Below, in pieces: positions 7,744 through 18,849 of a stretch of DNA of 64,000 nucleotides. The stretch's first letter is position 1. Each line of letters opens with the position of its first letter. The stretch comes from NVTR01 sp036480115 (GTDB lineage: Bacteria > Pseudomonadota > Alphaproteobacteria > Rhodobacterales > Rhodobacteraceae): positions 310,001-374,000 of the forward strand of contig CBDDAE010000001.1 of assembly GCA_965224795.1 (NCBI GenBank), in the 5' to 3' direction. Both the position numbers and the translations under genes were made by a program. Below the pieces are notes generated by a model that had not been told where the DNA came from, ran no database searches, and saw only the letters and a program-made list of their open reading frames with translations.

Positions 7744-9468
7744 TCAGCGCATTTCCGTCGCCGGAGTCACCCCCAGAATACCAAGTCCTGCAGAGATTAC
7801 AACGGCTACGGCCCGTGGCAGCGCGATTTTCGCCGCCGAGGCTGCTGAATCACCGTCCTGCAAGAAACGCAGCTCGGGTTTTTCATTGCCCCGGTTCCAC
7901 AGCCCGTGGAAATCTGACGCCAAATCATACAGGTAAAACGCGATGCGATGCGGCTCACGGGTTCGGGCGGCAATTTCAACGATACGCGGCCATTCCGCCA
8001 GTTTGCGGGCCAGCGCAAACTCGGCCTCATCCTCTAAATACCCGGTATCCACCAGCCCAATCCCGGCATCATTCGCCTTGCGCAGCACCGAACACACCCG
8101 CGCATGGGCGTATTGCACATAAAATACCGGGTTTTCCTTGGATTGCTCGCGCACCTTGTCCAGATCAAAATCCAGCGGCGCTTCGTTCTTGCGGGTCAGC
8201 ATGACAAACCGGGTCACATCGCGCCCGACCATTTCAACCACCTTACGCAATAAAACAAACGTCCCGGCACGCTTAGACATCTTGAACGGCTGGCCATTCT
8301 CATACAGCCGCACAAGTTGCGTCAGCTTTATATCTAACGGAACTTTGCCCGCCGAAAGTGCTGCTACAGCCGCCTTCATCCGCTTGACATAGCCGCCATG
8401 ATCCGCGCCCAAAATATCAATCAGCTCATCAAAACCGCGCTCTATCTTGTCATAGTGATAGGCGATATCCGGGGCAAAATAGGTCCAGGATCCGTCCGAC
8501 TTCTTCACCGGCCGATCCACATCATCGCCGTGCTCGGTTGATTTGAACAATGTCTGCTCACGCGGTTCCCAATCATCGGGCAGCTTACCCTTGGGCGGCT
8601 CCAACGTACCCTCATAGATCAGCCCCTTGGCGTCCAGATCAGCAATTGCCGCTTCAATCCGCCCCGATCCATACAGCGATTTTTCACTGTAAAACACGTC
8701 CATTTCAATGCCCAAAGCCGCCAGATCACCGCGGATCAGATCCATCATCGCAGCCGTGGAAAATTCCCGCAGCTCGGCCAGCCAATCCGCCTCAGGCGCC
8801 TCAACCAACGCGTCGCCGTGAATGTCCTTAAACGCCTCACCAATCGGCACCAGATAGTCGCCGGGATACAGGCCTTCGGCAATTTCCGGACTTAACCCGC
8901 AAGCTTCCCGGTACCGCTCAAAAACCGAGCGCGCCAACACGTCCACCTGCCCGCCGCCATCGTTGATGTAATATTCCCGCGTGACATCATACCCGGCAAA
9001 ATCCAGCAAGCTGGCCAGCGCATCGCCAAATACAGCGCCCCGCGCATGGCCCACGTGCAGCGGGCCCGTCGGGTTGGCCGACACAAATTCCACATTCACC
9101 TTTTGTCCGGCCCCAATGTCCGAACGGCCAAACCCTGCTCCATCCGCCAAAACACCTGACACGATGCCTGCCCAAACACTTGCGTCCAGCCGCAGGTTCA
9201 AAAACCCCGGCCCGGCAATTTCTACTTCAGAAATCCGCGCATCGCGGCGCAAATGAATCGCCAGTTTTTCAGCAATATCACGCGGCTTCATCCCCGCCGG
9301 TTTGGCCAACACCATCGCTGCATTGGTCGCCATATCACCGTGTGACGCATCGCGCGGCGGCTCAACACTGACATTGTCAAAACTCAGCCCGGCAGGCAAT
9401 TCACCCGCTGCAACCATGGCCGAAAGACACTCAACCACCGCCACCCGGATATCTGCAAATACGTTCAT
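7744..9468 (-). CDS. argS: Arginyl-tRNA synthetase
   Basis: Class I synthetase that charges tRNA-Arg. It has 574 residues, a normal size. The HIGH signature appears as HVGH in ANPTGPLHVGHARGAVFGD (near residue 140), and the KMSKS-like loop as FKMSKRAGTF (near 395). The N-terminal Arg-tRNA-synthetase-specific domain and the C-terminal DALR anticodon-binding domain (VQYAHARVCSVLRKA onward) are both present. It begins the minus-strand cluster argS-SPOR-nagZ-scpA-scpB, 100 bases before the SPOR gene. Confidence 0.97.
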   Translation of the reverse strand: MNVFADIRVAVVECLSAMVAAGELPAGLSFDNVSVEPPRDASHGDMATNAAMVLAKPAGMKPRDIAEKLAIHLRRDARISEVEIAGPGFLNLRLDASVWAGIVSGVLADGAGFGRSDIGAGQKVNVEFVSANPTGPLHVGHARGAVFGDALASLLDFAGYDVTREYYINDGGGQVDVLARSVFERYREACGLSPEIAEGLYPGDYLVPIGEAFKDIHGDALVEAPEADWLAELREFSTAAMMDLIRGDLAALGIEMDVFYSEKSLYGSGRIEAAIADLDAKGLIYEGTLEPPKGKLPDDWEPREQTLFKSTEHGDDVDRPVKKSDGSWTYFAPDIAYHYDKIERGFDELIDILGADHGGYVKRMKAAVAALSAGKVPLDIKLTQLVRLYENGQPFKMSKRAGTFVLLRKVVEMVGRDVTRFVMLTRKNEAPLDFDLDKVREQSKENPVFYVQYAHARVCSVLRKANDAGIGLVDTGYLEDEAEFALARKLAEWPRIVEIAARTREPHRIAFYLYDLASDFHGLWNRGNEKPELRFLQDGDSAASAAKIALPRAVAVVISAGLGILGVTPATEMR

Positions 9469-9601
9469 AACATCAGTCCCAAAAATCTCTGTGCGGGTCT
9501 ATCACGCCCCGGCCCAAGGTCAACGGCGCTAAATCCATAACCTAATTGCTTTCCAAATCAGATTGGGCCTAAAAACAAGGCAATAGTATTTAAGGTATTT
9601 T

Positions 9602-10036
9602 ATGACCAAAACCACTCCGCTCACCGGCACATGGGCATTAATCAGCTGGCACAATACCCATGGCGACGGCCACAAAACCTACCCGCTTGGGCCAGACGCC
9701 ACCGGCTATATCAGCTACTCAGCCGATGGTTTCGTATTCGTGCACCTGATGGCGGCAAACCGGACCCTGTACAGCGTAAACGATCCTTTCAATGGCAACG
9801 CGGCCGAAGACAGCGCCGCCATCAAATCCCAAATCACCTATGCCGGACCTTACGATTTTCATGGGGACCACGTAATCCACAATGTCACGCAATCCTCCTG
9901 CCCCAACTGGGTGGGCACGCAGCAACACCGGATGGTGCGCTTTGAAGGCGACAGCTTGATCCTCAGCGCTGCCGGTGCCCGGTTTCAGGGTCAGGATGTC
10001 ACGGCCCAGGTCCACTGGAAACGCGCCAGCCGCTAA
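9602..10036 (+). CDS. Lipocalin-like domain protein
   Basis: A 144-residue protein without a signal peptide. The start LTGTWALISWHNTHGDG and the following YISYSADGFVFVHLM match the lipocalin-like family found in fungal and bacterial secondary-metabolism proteins (PF13924-like), an eight-stranded barrel expected to bind a small hydrophobic ligand. The C-terminal RMVRFEGDSLILSA continues the pattern. The ligand is unknown. It is convergent with the SRPBCC gene, overlapping by four bases at the stops. Together these two sit between argS and dgt, which are normally close neighbours in this lineage. Confidence 0.75.
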   Translation: MTKTTPLTGTWALISWHNTHGDGHKTYPLGPDATGYISYSADGFVFVHLMAANRTLYSVNDPFNGNAAEDSAAIKSQITYAGPYDFHGDHVIHNVTQSSCPNWVGTQQHRMVRFEGDSLILSAAGARFQGQDVTAQVHWKRASR

Positions 10037-10425
10037 ACGCTCAGATGCGCGATAAACCCCTTGATGTAGCTGTCCCACCCCGCATCATGCATGGCAATGC
10101 TTTCCGGCCTGTCAAACCCGTCATGAGTGACGTCAACCCGACACCCTGCCCCAAATGCGCTGAAACGCACGGTAATTTCGCTCACCTCACCGTCACCGTT
10201 CCACTCCCAAGAATAACGCAGGCATTTGTCCGGTTCAAACACCGAAAACCGCCCTTCGCAACGGGCTTCAATCTCGCCGCCCTCCATGAACAGCTGATAC
10301 AGCCCTCCATTTCGTGGTTCTACATTCATCCGCGTCGCCGGTGCTATCACCGTGCCTGACGAAACCCAGGCCGAAAACACCCGTGCCACATCAAATGCCA
10401 GATCATAGGATTTCTCAATTTGCAT
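10033..10425 (-). CDS. SRPBCC (START-like, AHSA1-type) protein
   Basis: A 130-residue protein of the SRPBCC fold, which forms a deep hydrophobic ligand pocket. Signs are the opening VARVFSAWVSSGTVIAPATRMNVEPRNGGLYQLFME, the strand pair LRYSWEWNGDGEVSEITVRF and the last helix GWDSYIKGFIAHL. AHSA1-like bacterial members have varied or unknown roles. It ends four bases into the lipocalin-like gene on the opposite strand. Both neighbours are small-ligand barrels, which hints at a shared job, but this is inference. Confidence 0.78.
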   Translation of the reverse strand: MQIEKSYDLAFDVARVFSAWVSSGTVIAPATRMNVEPRNGGLYQLFMEGGEIEARCEGRFSVFEPDKCLRYSWEWNGDGEVSEITVRFSAFGAGCRVDVTHDGFDRPESIAMHDAGWDSYIKGFIAHLSV

Positions 10426-10559
10426 CTCTCACCCTCCGCAAGCCCGGTAACACCAACTTCTTTTGTAGATAAATACTCTCGCCGGGGGCAGCCGATTTTT
10501 CGCCAGAAAAATCGCCCCGCGACGCACGCAGTGCGGCGCAAGCCCTGGGCAACCAGACA

Positions 10560-11696
10560 CTACCTCAACAACCGCCCATGTTCAGAAATGGCAAACCTGT
10601 CCGTCATCCCGGCCACATAATCCAGCACCACCCGTGCCAGTTCGGTGTCACCCTTACAGGCCGCCACATCACCGCGCCACTGGTCCGGCAACAGCTCGGG
10701 GCGCGCCAGATACAGTGGAAACAGCTCCTCGATCACGCGGGTAACCCGGGCGCGCTCCACCATAACACTTGGGGCGCGGTACATGCGCTTGAACAAAAAC
10801 GCTTTGATCGCCTTGATCTCCATATACAGTTTCTTGGAAAACCGGATCATCGGCTTGCCAAGGGCGCGAATATCTTCAGCAGACTTGGGATCCGCCGCCG
10901 CCAGACGGGTTTGCGCAATGGCAATCACATCCTCGACCATCACCCCAAACACCCGGCGCAATGCCTCATGCCGGCGTCGCATGGTATCCAACCCCGGATA
11001 CAACCGATCCACCTCGGCAAATGCCGGCCCGGTCAGCGGCAATTCCATCAGATCCGCCTCATCAAACAATCCGGCCCGTAAACCGTCATGCAGATCATGG
11101 TGGTTGTAGGCCACATCATCGGAAAACGCCGCCACCTGAGCTTCAGCGCTGGCATAGCCATCCAGCTCCAAATCATACACATCGTTAAATTCGGCCAGCG
11201 CATAAGGCACATCCCCGGTCACCGGCCCGTTATGTTTGGCAATGCCCTCAAGGGTTTCCCAGGTCAGGTTCAGCCCGTCAAAATCCGCATAATGGCGTTC
11301 CAGCCGCGTCAATATCCGTATCGCCTGCGCATTATGATCAAAACCACCGTAGGGTGACATCAGCACTGCCAACGCGTCTTCTCCAGTGTGACCAAACGGT
11401 GGATGCCCCAGATCATGGGCCAGCGCCACTGCCTCGGCCAGCTCCTGATTTAGCCCCAAAGCCCCAGATATGGTGCGCGCCACCTGCGCCACTTCGATCG
11501 TGTGGGTCAGCCGCGTGCGGTAATAATCGCCCTCATGTTCAACAAACACCTGGGTCTTGTGTTTCAGCCGGCGAAAACCAGATGAATGGATAATCCGGTC
11601 GCGATCCCGCTGGAACGGACTGCGAAACGTGCTGATCACCTCATCAAATTGCCGCCCCCGGCTTTTATCCGGGTCCGACGCATAGCTTGCGCGCAT
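10560..11696 (-). CDS. dgt: dGTP triphosphohydrolase-like HD protein
   Basis: A 378-residue HD-domain deoxynucleotide triphosphohydrolase, expected to split dNTP into deoxynucleoside and triphosphate. Visible motifs are SGFRRLKHKTQVF, the first metal His in TRLTHTIEVAQVAR (about residue 64), the HD pair in ALAHDLGHPPFGHTGEDAL (about 93-94), and the later Asp in FSDDVAYNHHDLHDGL. The length fits the shorter dGTPase-like class, not the 505-residue E. coli enzyme. It is divergent from erpA across an 81-base gap that holds a perfect palindrome. Confidence 0.9.
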   Translation of the reverse strand: MRASYASDPDKSRGRQFDEVISTFRSPFQRDRDRIIHSSGFRRLKHKTQVFVEHEGDYYRTRLTHTIEVAQVARTISGALGLNQELAEAVALAHDLGHPPFGHTGEDALAVLMSPYGGFDHNAQAIRILTRLERHYADFDGLNLTWETLEGIAKHNGPVTGDVPYALAEFNDVYDLELDGYASAEAQVAAFSDDVAYNHHDLHDGLRAGLFDEADLMELPLTGPAFAEVDRLYPGLDTMRRRHEALRRVFGVMVEDVIAIAQTRLAAADPKSAEDIRALGKPMIRFSKKLYMEIKAIKAFLFKRMYRAPSVMVERARVTRVIEELFPLYLARPELLPDQWRGDVAACKGDTELARVVLDYVAGMTDRFAISEHGRLLR

Positions 11697-11740
11697 TTTG
11701 TCGCCTCATCTTGCCGTACTGTCCCGCCCCCCCTATATTG

Positions 11741-11756
11741 GCTTTGTTAACAAAGC
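11741..11756. promoter_or_regulatory. 16-bp perfect palindrome between dgt and erpA
   Basis: GCTTTGTTAACAAAGC is a gap-free palindrome in the divergent spacer, 22 bases before the erpA start and 45 bases before the dgt start. Its position suits an operator acting on either gene. I do not recognise the regulator. Confidence 0.4.
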
Positions 11757-11777
11757 GAAACACCCGAGAACCAGCAA

Positions 11778-12104
11778 ATGAACATACCACCCAAAGTCAC
11801 GCCCCGCGCCTTCGCCCGTCTGGCAGAAATCAACGCCAGCACAGGTGAGGCCAAAGCGCTGCGCGTGGCCGTAGAAGGCGGCGGTTGTTCCGGCTTTCAA
11901 TATGACATCAAACTGGATGACCCAGCAGCAGACGATCTGCACCTGACCGGTGAGGGCCAGACTGTGGTGATAGATGCGGTTTCGCTGCCATTTCTGACCG
12001 ACGCCGTCATCGACTACACTCAGGAACTGATCGGTGCGCGTTTTGTCATTGAAAACCCCAATGCCACGTCCAGCTGCGGCTGCGGGACATCATTTTCGAT
12101 GTGA
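11778..12104 (+). CDS. erpA: A-type Fe-S cluster carrier (ErpA/IscA family)
   Basis: A 108-residue A-type carrier that hands Fe-S clusters to apo-enzymes. The three ligand cysteines are present: Cys in EGGGCSGFQYD (about residue 37) and the pair in SSCGCGTSFSM at the C-terminus. The double Gly before the first Cys and the FVIENPNA stretch are typical of ErpA. It is divergent from dgt, as in other Rhodobacterales, and converges with an EamA transporter gene seven bases on. A second A-type carrier, SufA-like, lies at 53497. Confidence 0.9.
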   Translation: MNIPPKVTPRAFARLAEINASTGEAKALRVAVEGGGCSGFQYDIKLDDPAADDLHLTGEGQTVVIDAVSLPFLTDAVIDYTQELIGARFVIENPNATSSCGCGTSFSM

Positions 12105-12111
12105 AGCCTGC

Positions 12112-12960
12112 CTAAGGCTTTGATATTCGCAACAAAGCCACCCCTATCAGCATCACAAATGTCGAAAACACTTTGGCCAGGTTCAGGCGTTCCTTAAGAA
12201 AAAACACTCCGATCAACAGCGCAAACACAATGCTGATCTCACGCAATGCCGTGACCAACGCTATCGGCGCTTGGGTAAACGCCCAGATCACAATGGCAAA
12301 GGCGGTAAAGGACGCCGAACCGCCGATCAGAAATGCGCGCTTGCCCTCAAACGGCAACCGTTTGAACAACCCCGGATTAGTAATGGCCGCGTAAAGCGCA
12401 ATTGCCGCTGCATTACCAACCGCCAGCCAACCAAAAAACCCCAATGCAGTGCCCGCCAGCCGCGCGCCGGTACCATCCACCAGCGAATAGGCGGCAATGA
12501 AACACCCGGTTGCCAGCGCCATGCCTGCCGCTTTCATGTTGCGTTGGCCATCAGCGTGACGCACCAGCATCAGGCTGAGAATACCGATGCCAATTGTTAG
12601 TATTCCGGCTAGTTCCAGCGGTGCCAGATGCACCCCCAGAAACACCACCGATACCAGCGCCACCAACAGTGGCGCAGACCCACGCGCAATTGGGTAAACC
12701 TGCGTCAGATCGCCAATTCGGTAGGATGCCATCAAAAACAACTGATAACCCACATGCAGCCCAATCCCGACGGCAATATAGGGCCAGCTTTCACGCGCCG
12801 GGGCCGGCACCTGAGCCAGCCCGATCACAGCCAATGGCACATGACCCAAAGTCACCGCCACCATGCCCAACTGCTTGTCCGTACCGCTTTTAACCAGCGC
12901 ATTCCAAACCGCGTGCAAACAGGCGGCCAAAATTACCGCCAGAAAAACAAACCCGGTCAT
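12112..12960 (-). CDS. EamA/DMT-family transporter
   Basis: A 282-residue inner-membrane protein with about ten hydrophobic helices in two EamA repeats (first about residues 3-135, second about 145-280). Landmarks are ACLHAVWNALVKSG near the start, QVYPIARGSAPLLVAL at the end of repeat one and LREISIVFALLIGVFFLKERL in repeat two. Substrate unknown. I chose the ATG at 12960, which has GAGGG seven bases upstream; the longer frame begins with TTG at 12978. It is divergent from the AbrB-type gene. Confidence 0.87.
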   Translation of the reverse strand: MTGFVFLAVILAACLHAVWNALVKSGTDKQLGMVAVTLGHVPLAVIGLAQVPAPARESWPYIAVGIGLHVGYQLFLMASYRIGDLTQVYPIARGSAPLLVALVSVVFLGVHLAPLELAGILTIGIGILSLMLVRHADGQRNMKAAGMALATGCFIAAYSLVDGTGARLAGTALGFFGWLAVGNAAAIALYAAITNPGLFKRLPFEGKRAFLIGGSASFTAFAIVIWAFTQAPIALVTALREISIVFALLIGVFFLKERLNLAKVFSTFVMLIGVALLRISKP

Positions 12961-13064
12961 ACCGAAACCCTCGCTCAACGACTCTCTTGGTAAAACTGCG
13001 CAATCACGCGCACACCTGCAATGGCAATCTGGTACTTGACGACATCCCCTGATAGCGAACGGGT

Positions 13065-14108
13065 ATGACCAGCGCCCATTCCCAATTCACCATCACCGCC
13101 TTCACGCTGGCCGTTGGGGCAGTCGGTGCGGTCCTTGGCTACGCGCTGTCTTTGCCAATCTTCATCCTGACCGGTCCGGCTATCCTGATAACGCTGCTCA
13201 GCCTGACTGGTATCCGCTTTGCCATTGCCAACCCGCTGCGCGACGCCGCCCTTTTGCTGATTGGGATCAACATCGGTGCCGGGGTCAATTCGCAAACAGC
13301 CCAGGCTTTCCTGCGCTGGCCCATAGCGTTTCTGTTACTGGCCGCCATGTTGGTGGGCATCCTTTATACTTCGCGCCAATTGCTGCAACGCGGATTTGGC
13401 TATGACGCCAACAGTGCAATTTTGTGTTCTACCCCCGGGCATCTGAGCTTCGTGATGACCATGGGCGCAACGCTGAACCTGAATGTCGCCCAGATCGCCG
13501 TGGTGCAGGCCGTGCGACTGTTTTCCCTAACCATGCTGGTGCCCTTTGCCGCCCTGGCTTTTGGCGTTGAATTGAACGCTTTTCCAAAACTCAGCGAACC
13601 GGCACTGACAGCCCTGCACCTCGCGGCGCTACTGGCCATTGGGTTGGGACTGGGCCTGATATTCAAACGCTTCAACGCACCGGCGCCGCTATTGATGGGC
13701 GGATTGCTGATTTCCACCCTGTCCCACCTGACCGGGATAACACCCGGCCCAATGCACCCCTGGGTCGCCCTGCCCGGTTTTCTGGTACTGGGCTCGCTTA
13801 TCGGCGCCCGGTTTTCTGGCATCAGCCTTAGCTTGCTGAAATCCAGCCTGCTGGCAGGGCTGGCGGTTACCGCCGTGGGCGCAGCATGGTCACTATGTGC
13901 GGCCTATCTTGTGGCGCAATTTCTGGATATGCCGCTGATCCATGTGCTGGTGGCGTTCGCGCCGGGCGGTCTGGAAACCATGATCGCCCTTGGCGCTGTA
14001 ATCGGGGCCAATCCCGGGTTTGTCGCCGCCATCCATGTGGCGCGACTGCTGATGCTGATCGTGCTGGTGCCACTGATGATGCCCAAACAGGGCGTTAGTT
14101 CACCCTGA
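13065..14108 (+). CDS. AbrB-family membrane protein (duplicated regulator of aidB-like)
   Basis: A 347-residue integral membrane protein with around ten helices arranged as two similar halves (about residues 10-160 and 190-340), the pattern of the PF05145 family. Repeated landmarks are AILCSTPGHLSFVMTMGATLN in the first half and VAFAPGGLETMIALGAVIGAN in the second. These proteins have been linked to aidB regulation or labelled as putative ammonia monooxygenase, but their transport role is not established. The end overlaps the convergent GIN-domain gene by 14 bases. Confidence 0.85.
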   Translation: MTSAHSQFTITAFTLAVGAVGAVLGYALSLPIFILTGPAILITLLSLTGIRFAIANPLRDAALLLIGINIGAGVNSQTAQAFLRWPIAFLLLAAMLVGILYTSRQLLQRGFGYDANSAILCSTPGHLSFVMTMGATLNLNVAQIAVVQAVRLFSLTMLVPFAALAFGVELNAFPKLSEPALTALHLAALLAIGLGLGLIFKRFNAPAPLLMGGLLISTLSHLTGITPGPMHPWVALPGFLVLGSLIGARFSGISLSLLKSSLLAGLAVTAVGAAWSLCAAYLVAQFLDMPLIHVLVAFAPGGLETMIALGAVIGANPGFVAAIHVARLLMLIVLVPLMMPKQGVSSP

Positions 14109-14811
14109 CACTGCCACCGCTGCTTTCGTTGCGCTCGATCTGCTCAGGCGAACCGGAAATCCGCACACCACCACCACTGGAAGCTGAGGCAACGGCGCTG
14201 TCACTGGCAAAGGCCCGTATATCGCCACCGCTGGATGCATGGGCGTCAACCGCCTTGCAATTCAACTCATCCACCCGAATGCTGGCCCCACTGGAGGAAT
14301 TGACATCAAGTTCACCACAAACCCCAACGGCGCGCAATTCAGAACCCGTTGATGCCTCAAACCGCAGGCTTTGACCACTGACGTTTTCCAGATCCAATTC
14401 CGCCCCGCTGCTGGTGGCCGCGCGCAGGCTGTCACCATAGTCACCCGTTACAAAAACGTCCGAGCCCGATGATGCCTCAATCGCCGTAAGACCCGGCAAT
14501 GTAATTTTGATGGTTGCATCCCGGCGCGCGGAAAATAACGAAAAGTCCAGCCAACCGCTGTCACGGGTCACAATCAGTTTGTCACCGCGCAATTTGATGT
14601 CCAATTGCTTAAGCGTGCGGGCGCTGCTGGCCTCGGCCACCACTTCAAAATCCGGTCCAATTTCAACTTCAACCGACAGCCCGGCCGACACATCGACCCG
14701 CTCGAACCCGGTCAGATCAAATGCCCGTTCCTCGGAAAATGCCGGCAAGCTTACTGCCAATGTCGTCGCCCCTGCCAGAAATGCGGCTGTAGACGTTTTT
14801 GCGATTTTCAT
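14095..14811 (-). CDS. Secreted GIN-domain (DUF2807) beta-helix protein
   Basis: A 238-residue exported protein. MKIAKTSTAAFLAG..SLPAFS is a signal peptide with probable cleavage after PAFS (about residue 25). The rest matches the head GIN domain: LTGFERVDVSAGLSVEVEIG, then KLIVTRD. From residue 110 on, short strands repeat with a Ser-Ser/Thr-Gly turn (EASSGSD, ATSSGAE, EASTGSE, NSSSGAS, ASSGGD, ASSGGG, ESSGGS), as in a right-handed beta helix. Function unknown; family members are cell-surface or periplasmic. The ATG at 14811 is preferred because it opens the signal peptide. Confidence 0.85.
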   Translation of the reverse strand: MKIAKTSTAAFLAGATTLAVSLPAFSEERAFDLTGFERVDVSAGLSVEVEIGPDFEVVAEASSARTLKQLDIKLRGDKLIVTRDSGWLDFSLFSARRDATIKITLPGLTAIEASSGSDVFVTGDYGDSLRAATSSGAELDLENVSGQSLRFEASTGSELRAVGVCGELDVNSSSGASIRVDELNCKAVDAHASSGGDIRAFASDSAVASASSGGGVRISGSPEQIERNESSGGSVRVN

Positions 14812-14984
14812 ATCAGTCCCTCTGTTGATGTCCGGTAATTCCCGGTTTACTGAATGTATGTAAAGGTCATTAACATTCAAGGGCGCGACAGCGAAATAGT
14901 TGCCAAATGGTAAATTGCCGCTTTAAACTCTTTAAACTGGCAGGCAAAAATATAGTACAGTCTTTACAGAAATCGGAAACGCCC

Positions 14985-15764
14985 ATGAAAATCGCCACCT
15001 ATAACATCAACGGCATCAAAGCCCGCATCAACGCCGTTCCGGCCTGGATCGCCGAGGCCAAACCAGATGTTGTGCTGTTGCAGGAAATCAAATCGGTCGA
15101 TGAAAATTTCCCCCGCAATGTTTTTGAAGACCTGGGATATAACGTCGAAACCCATGGCCAAAAGTCATTTAACGGCGTGGCGATTCTGTCAAAATACCCG
15201 CTGGAAGATGTGATTCGCGGCCTGCCGGGTGATGATACCGACGAACAGGCCCGCTGGATCGAAGCCACAGTCATGGGCGACAAAGCAGTGCGGGTTTGCG
15301 GGCTTTACCTGCCCAATGGCAACCCGGTTCCGGGGCCAAAATACGACTATAAACTGGCCTGGATGGAACGATTACATGCCCGCGCCAAGGATTTGTTAAT
15401 CGGTGAGGAGCCCGCCCTAATGGCCGGGGATTACAACATAATTCCGCAAGATATCGACGCCGCTCGCCCTGATGACTGGCGCACCGACGCACTTGCCCTG
15501 CCCGAAAGCCGAAGCGCCTATCAGCGCATCCTGAACCTGGGTTTCACCGAAGCCTTTCGCGCCCGAAACCAATCCCCCGAACAGTACAGTTTCTGGGATT
15601 TTCAGCGCGGCGCCTGGGAACGCAACGACGGAATTCGCATTGATCACTTTTTATTAACACCCCAATGTGCCGATCTGCTGCTGGACTGCCAGATTGACGC
15701 CCTGATACGCGGCCATGAAAAACCATCTGACCATGTGCCTGTCTGGGTAGAACTGGACGCATAG
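14985..15764 (+). CDS. xthA: Exodeoxyribonuclease III
   Basis: An AP endonuclease and 3'-5' exonuclease of the EEP fold that acts in base-excision repair. The 259-residue protein from the ATG at 14985 begins MKIATYNINGIKAR. Catalytic motifs are LLQEIKSVDENFP (metal Glu), GLYLPNGNP, MAGDYNIIPQDID (Asp and Asn), RIDHFLLT and the final SDHVPVWVEL (Asp-His). A frame extension upstream to 14907 lacks family similarity. It converges with uvrA, putting two repair genes tail to tail. Confidence 0.95.
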   Translation: MKIATYNINGIKARINAVPAWIAEAKPDVVLLQEIKSVDENFPRNVFEDLGYNVETHGQKSFNGVAILSKYPLEDVIRGLPGDDTDEQARWIEATVMGDKAVRVCGLYLPNGNPVPGPKYDYKLAWMERLHARAKDLLIGEEPALMAGDYNIIPQDIDAARPDDWRTDALALPESRSAYQRILNLGFTEAFRARNQSPEQYSFWDFQRGAWERNDGIRIDHFLLTPQCADLLLDCQIDALIRGHEKPSDHVPVWVELDA

Positions 15765-15785
15765 GTCGACAATAGATGAAACACT

Positions 15786-15800
15786 GGCGGGGTAATTTAA

Positions 15801-15810
<10 letters not shown>
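15786..15810. terminator. Hairpin at the xthA/uvrA convergence
   Basis: GGCGGGGTAAT and ATTATTCCGCC pair over 11 positions (two G-T wobbles) around a three-base loop. The right arm includes the uvrA stop codon. Neither side has a clear T-tract, so its action as a bidirectional terminator is only a suggestion. Confidence 0.35.
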
Positions 15811-18680
<2,870 letters not shown>

Positions 18681-18747
18681 TTCAGCCCCCTCAGGTTCAA
18701 TGGTTAAGGGATAGTTGATCGCAGCTGAGTCTCCAACCGAAAAATGA

Positions 18748-18762
18748 GAACGGAACGGGAAC
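18748..18762 (-). promoter_or_regulatory. LexA SOS box of uvrA (GTTC-N7-GTTC)
   Basis: Read on the minus strand the site is GTTCCCGTTCCGTTC, an exact match to the alphaproteobacterial LexA direct repeat GTTC-N7-GTTC. It lies 68 bases upstream of the uvrA start, so uvrA is very likely part of the SOS regulon. The divergent vWA gene starts 88 bases away on the other side, so LexA could also affect it. Confidence 0.85.
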
Positions 18763-18849
18763 TTTTTTCTTGGCCGTATTAAGTGCTGGCAGGCTTAGCT
18801 CCCAATGACCTAAGATCGGGCAATTCAATTTCGACGAAATAGGCTCATT

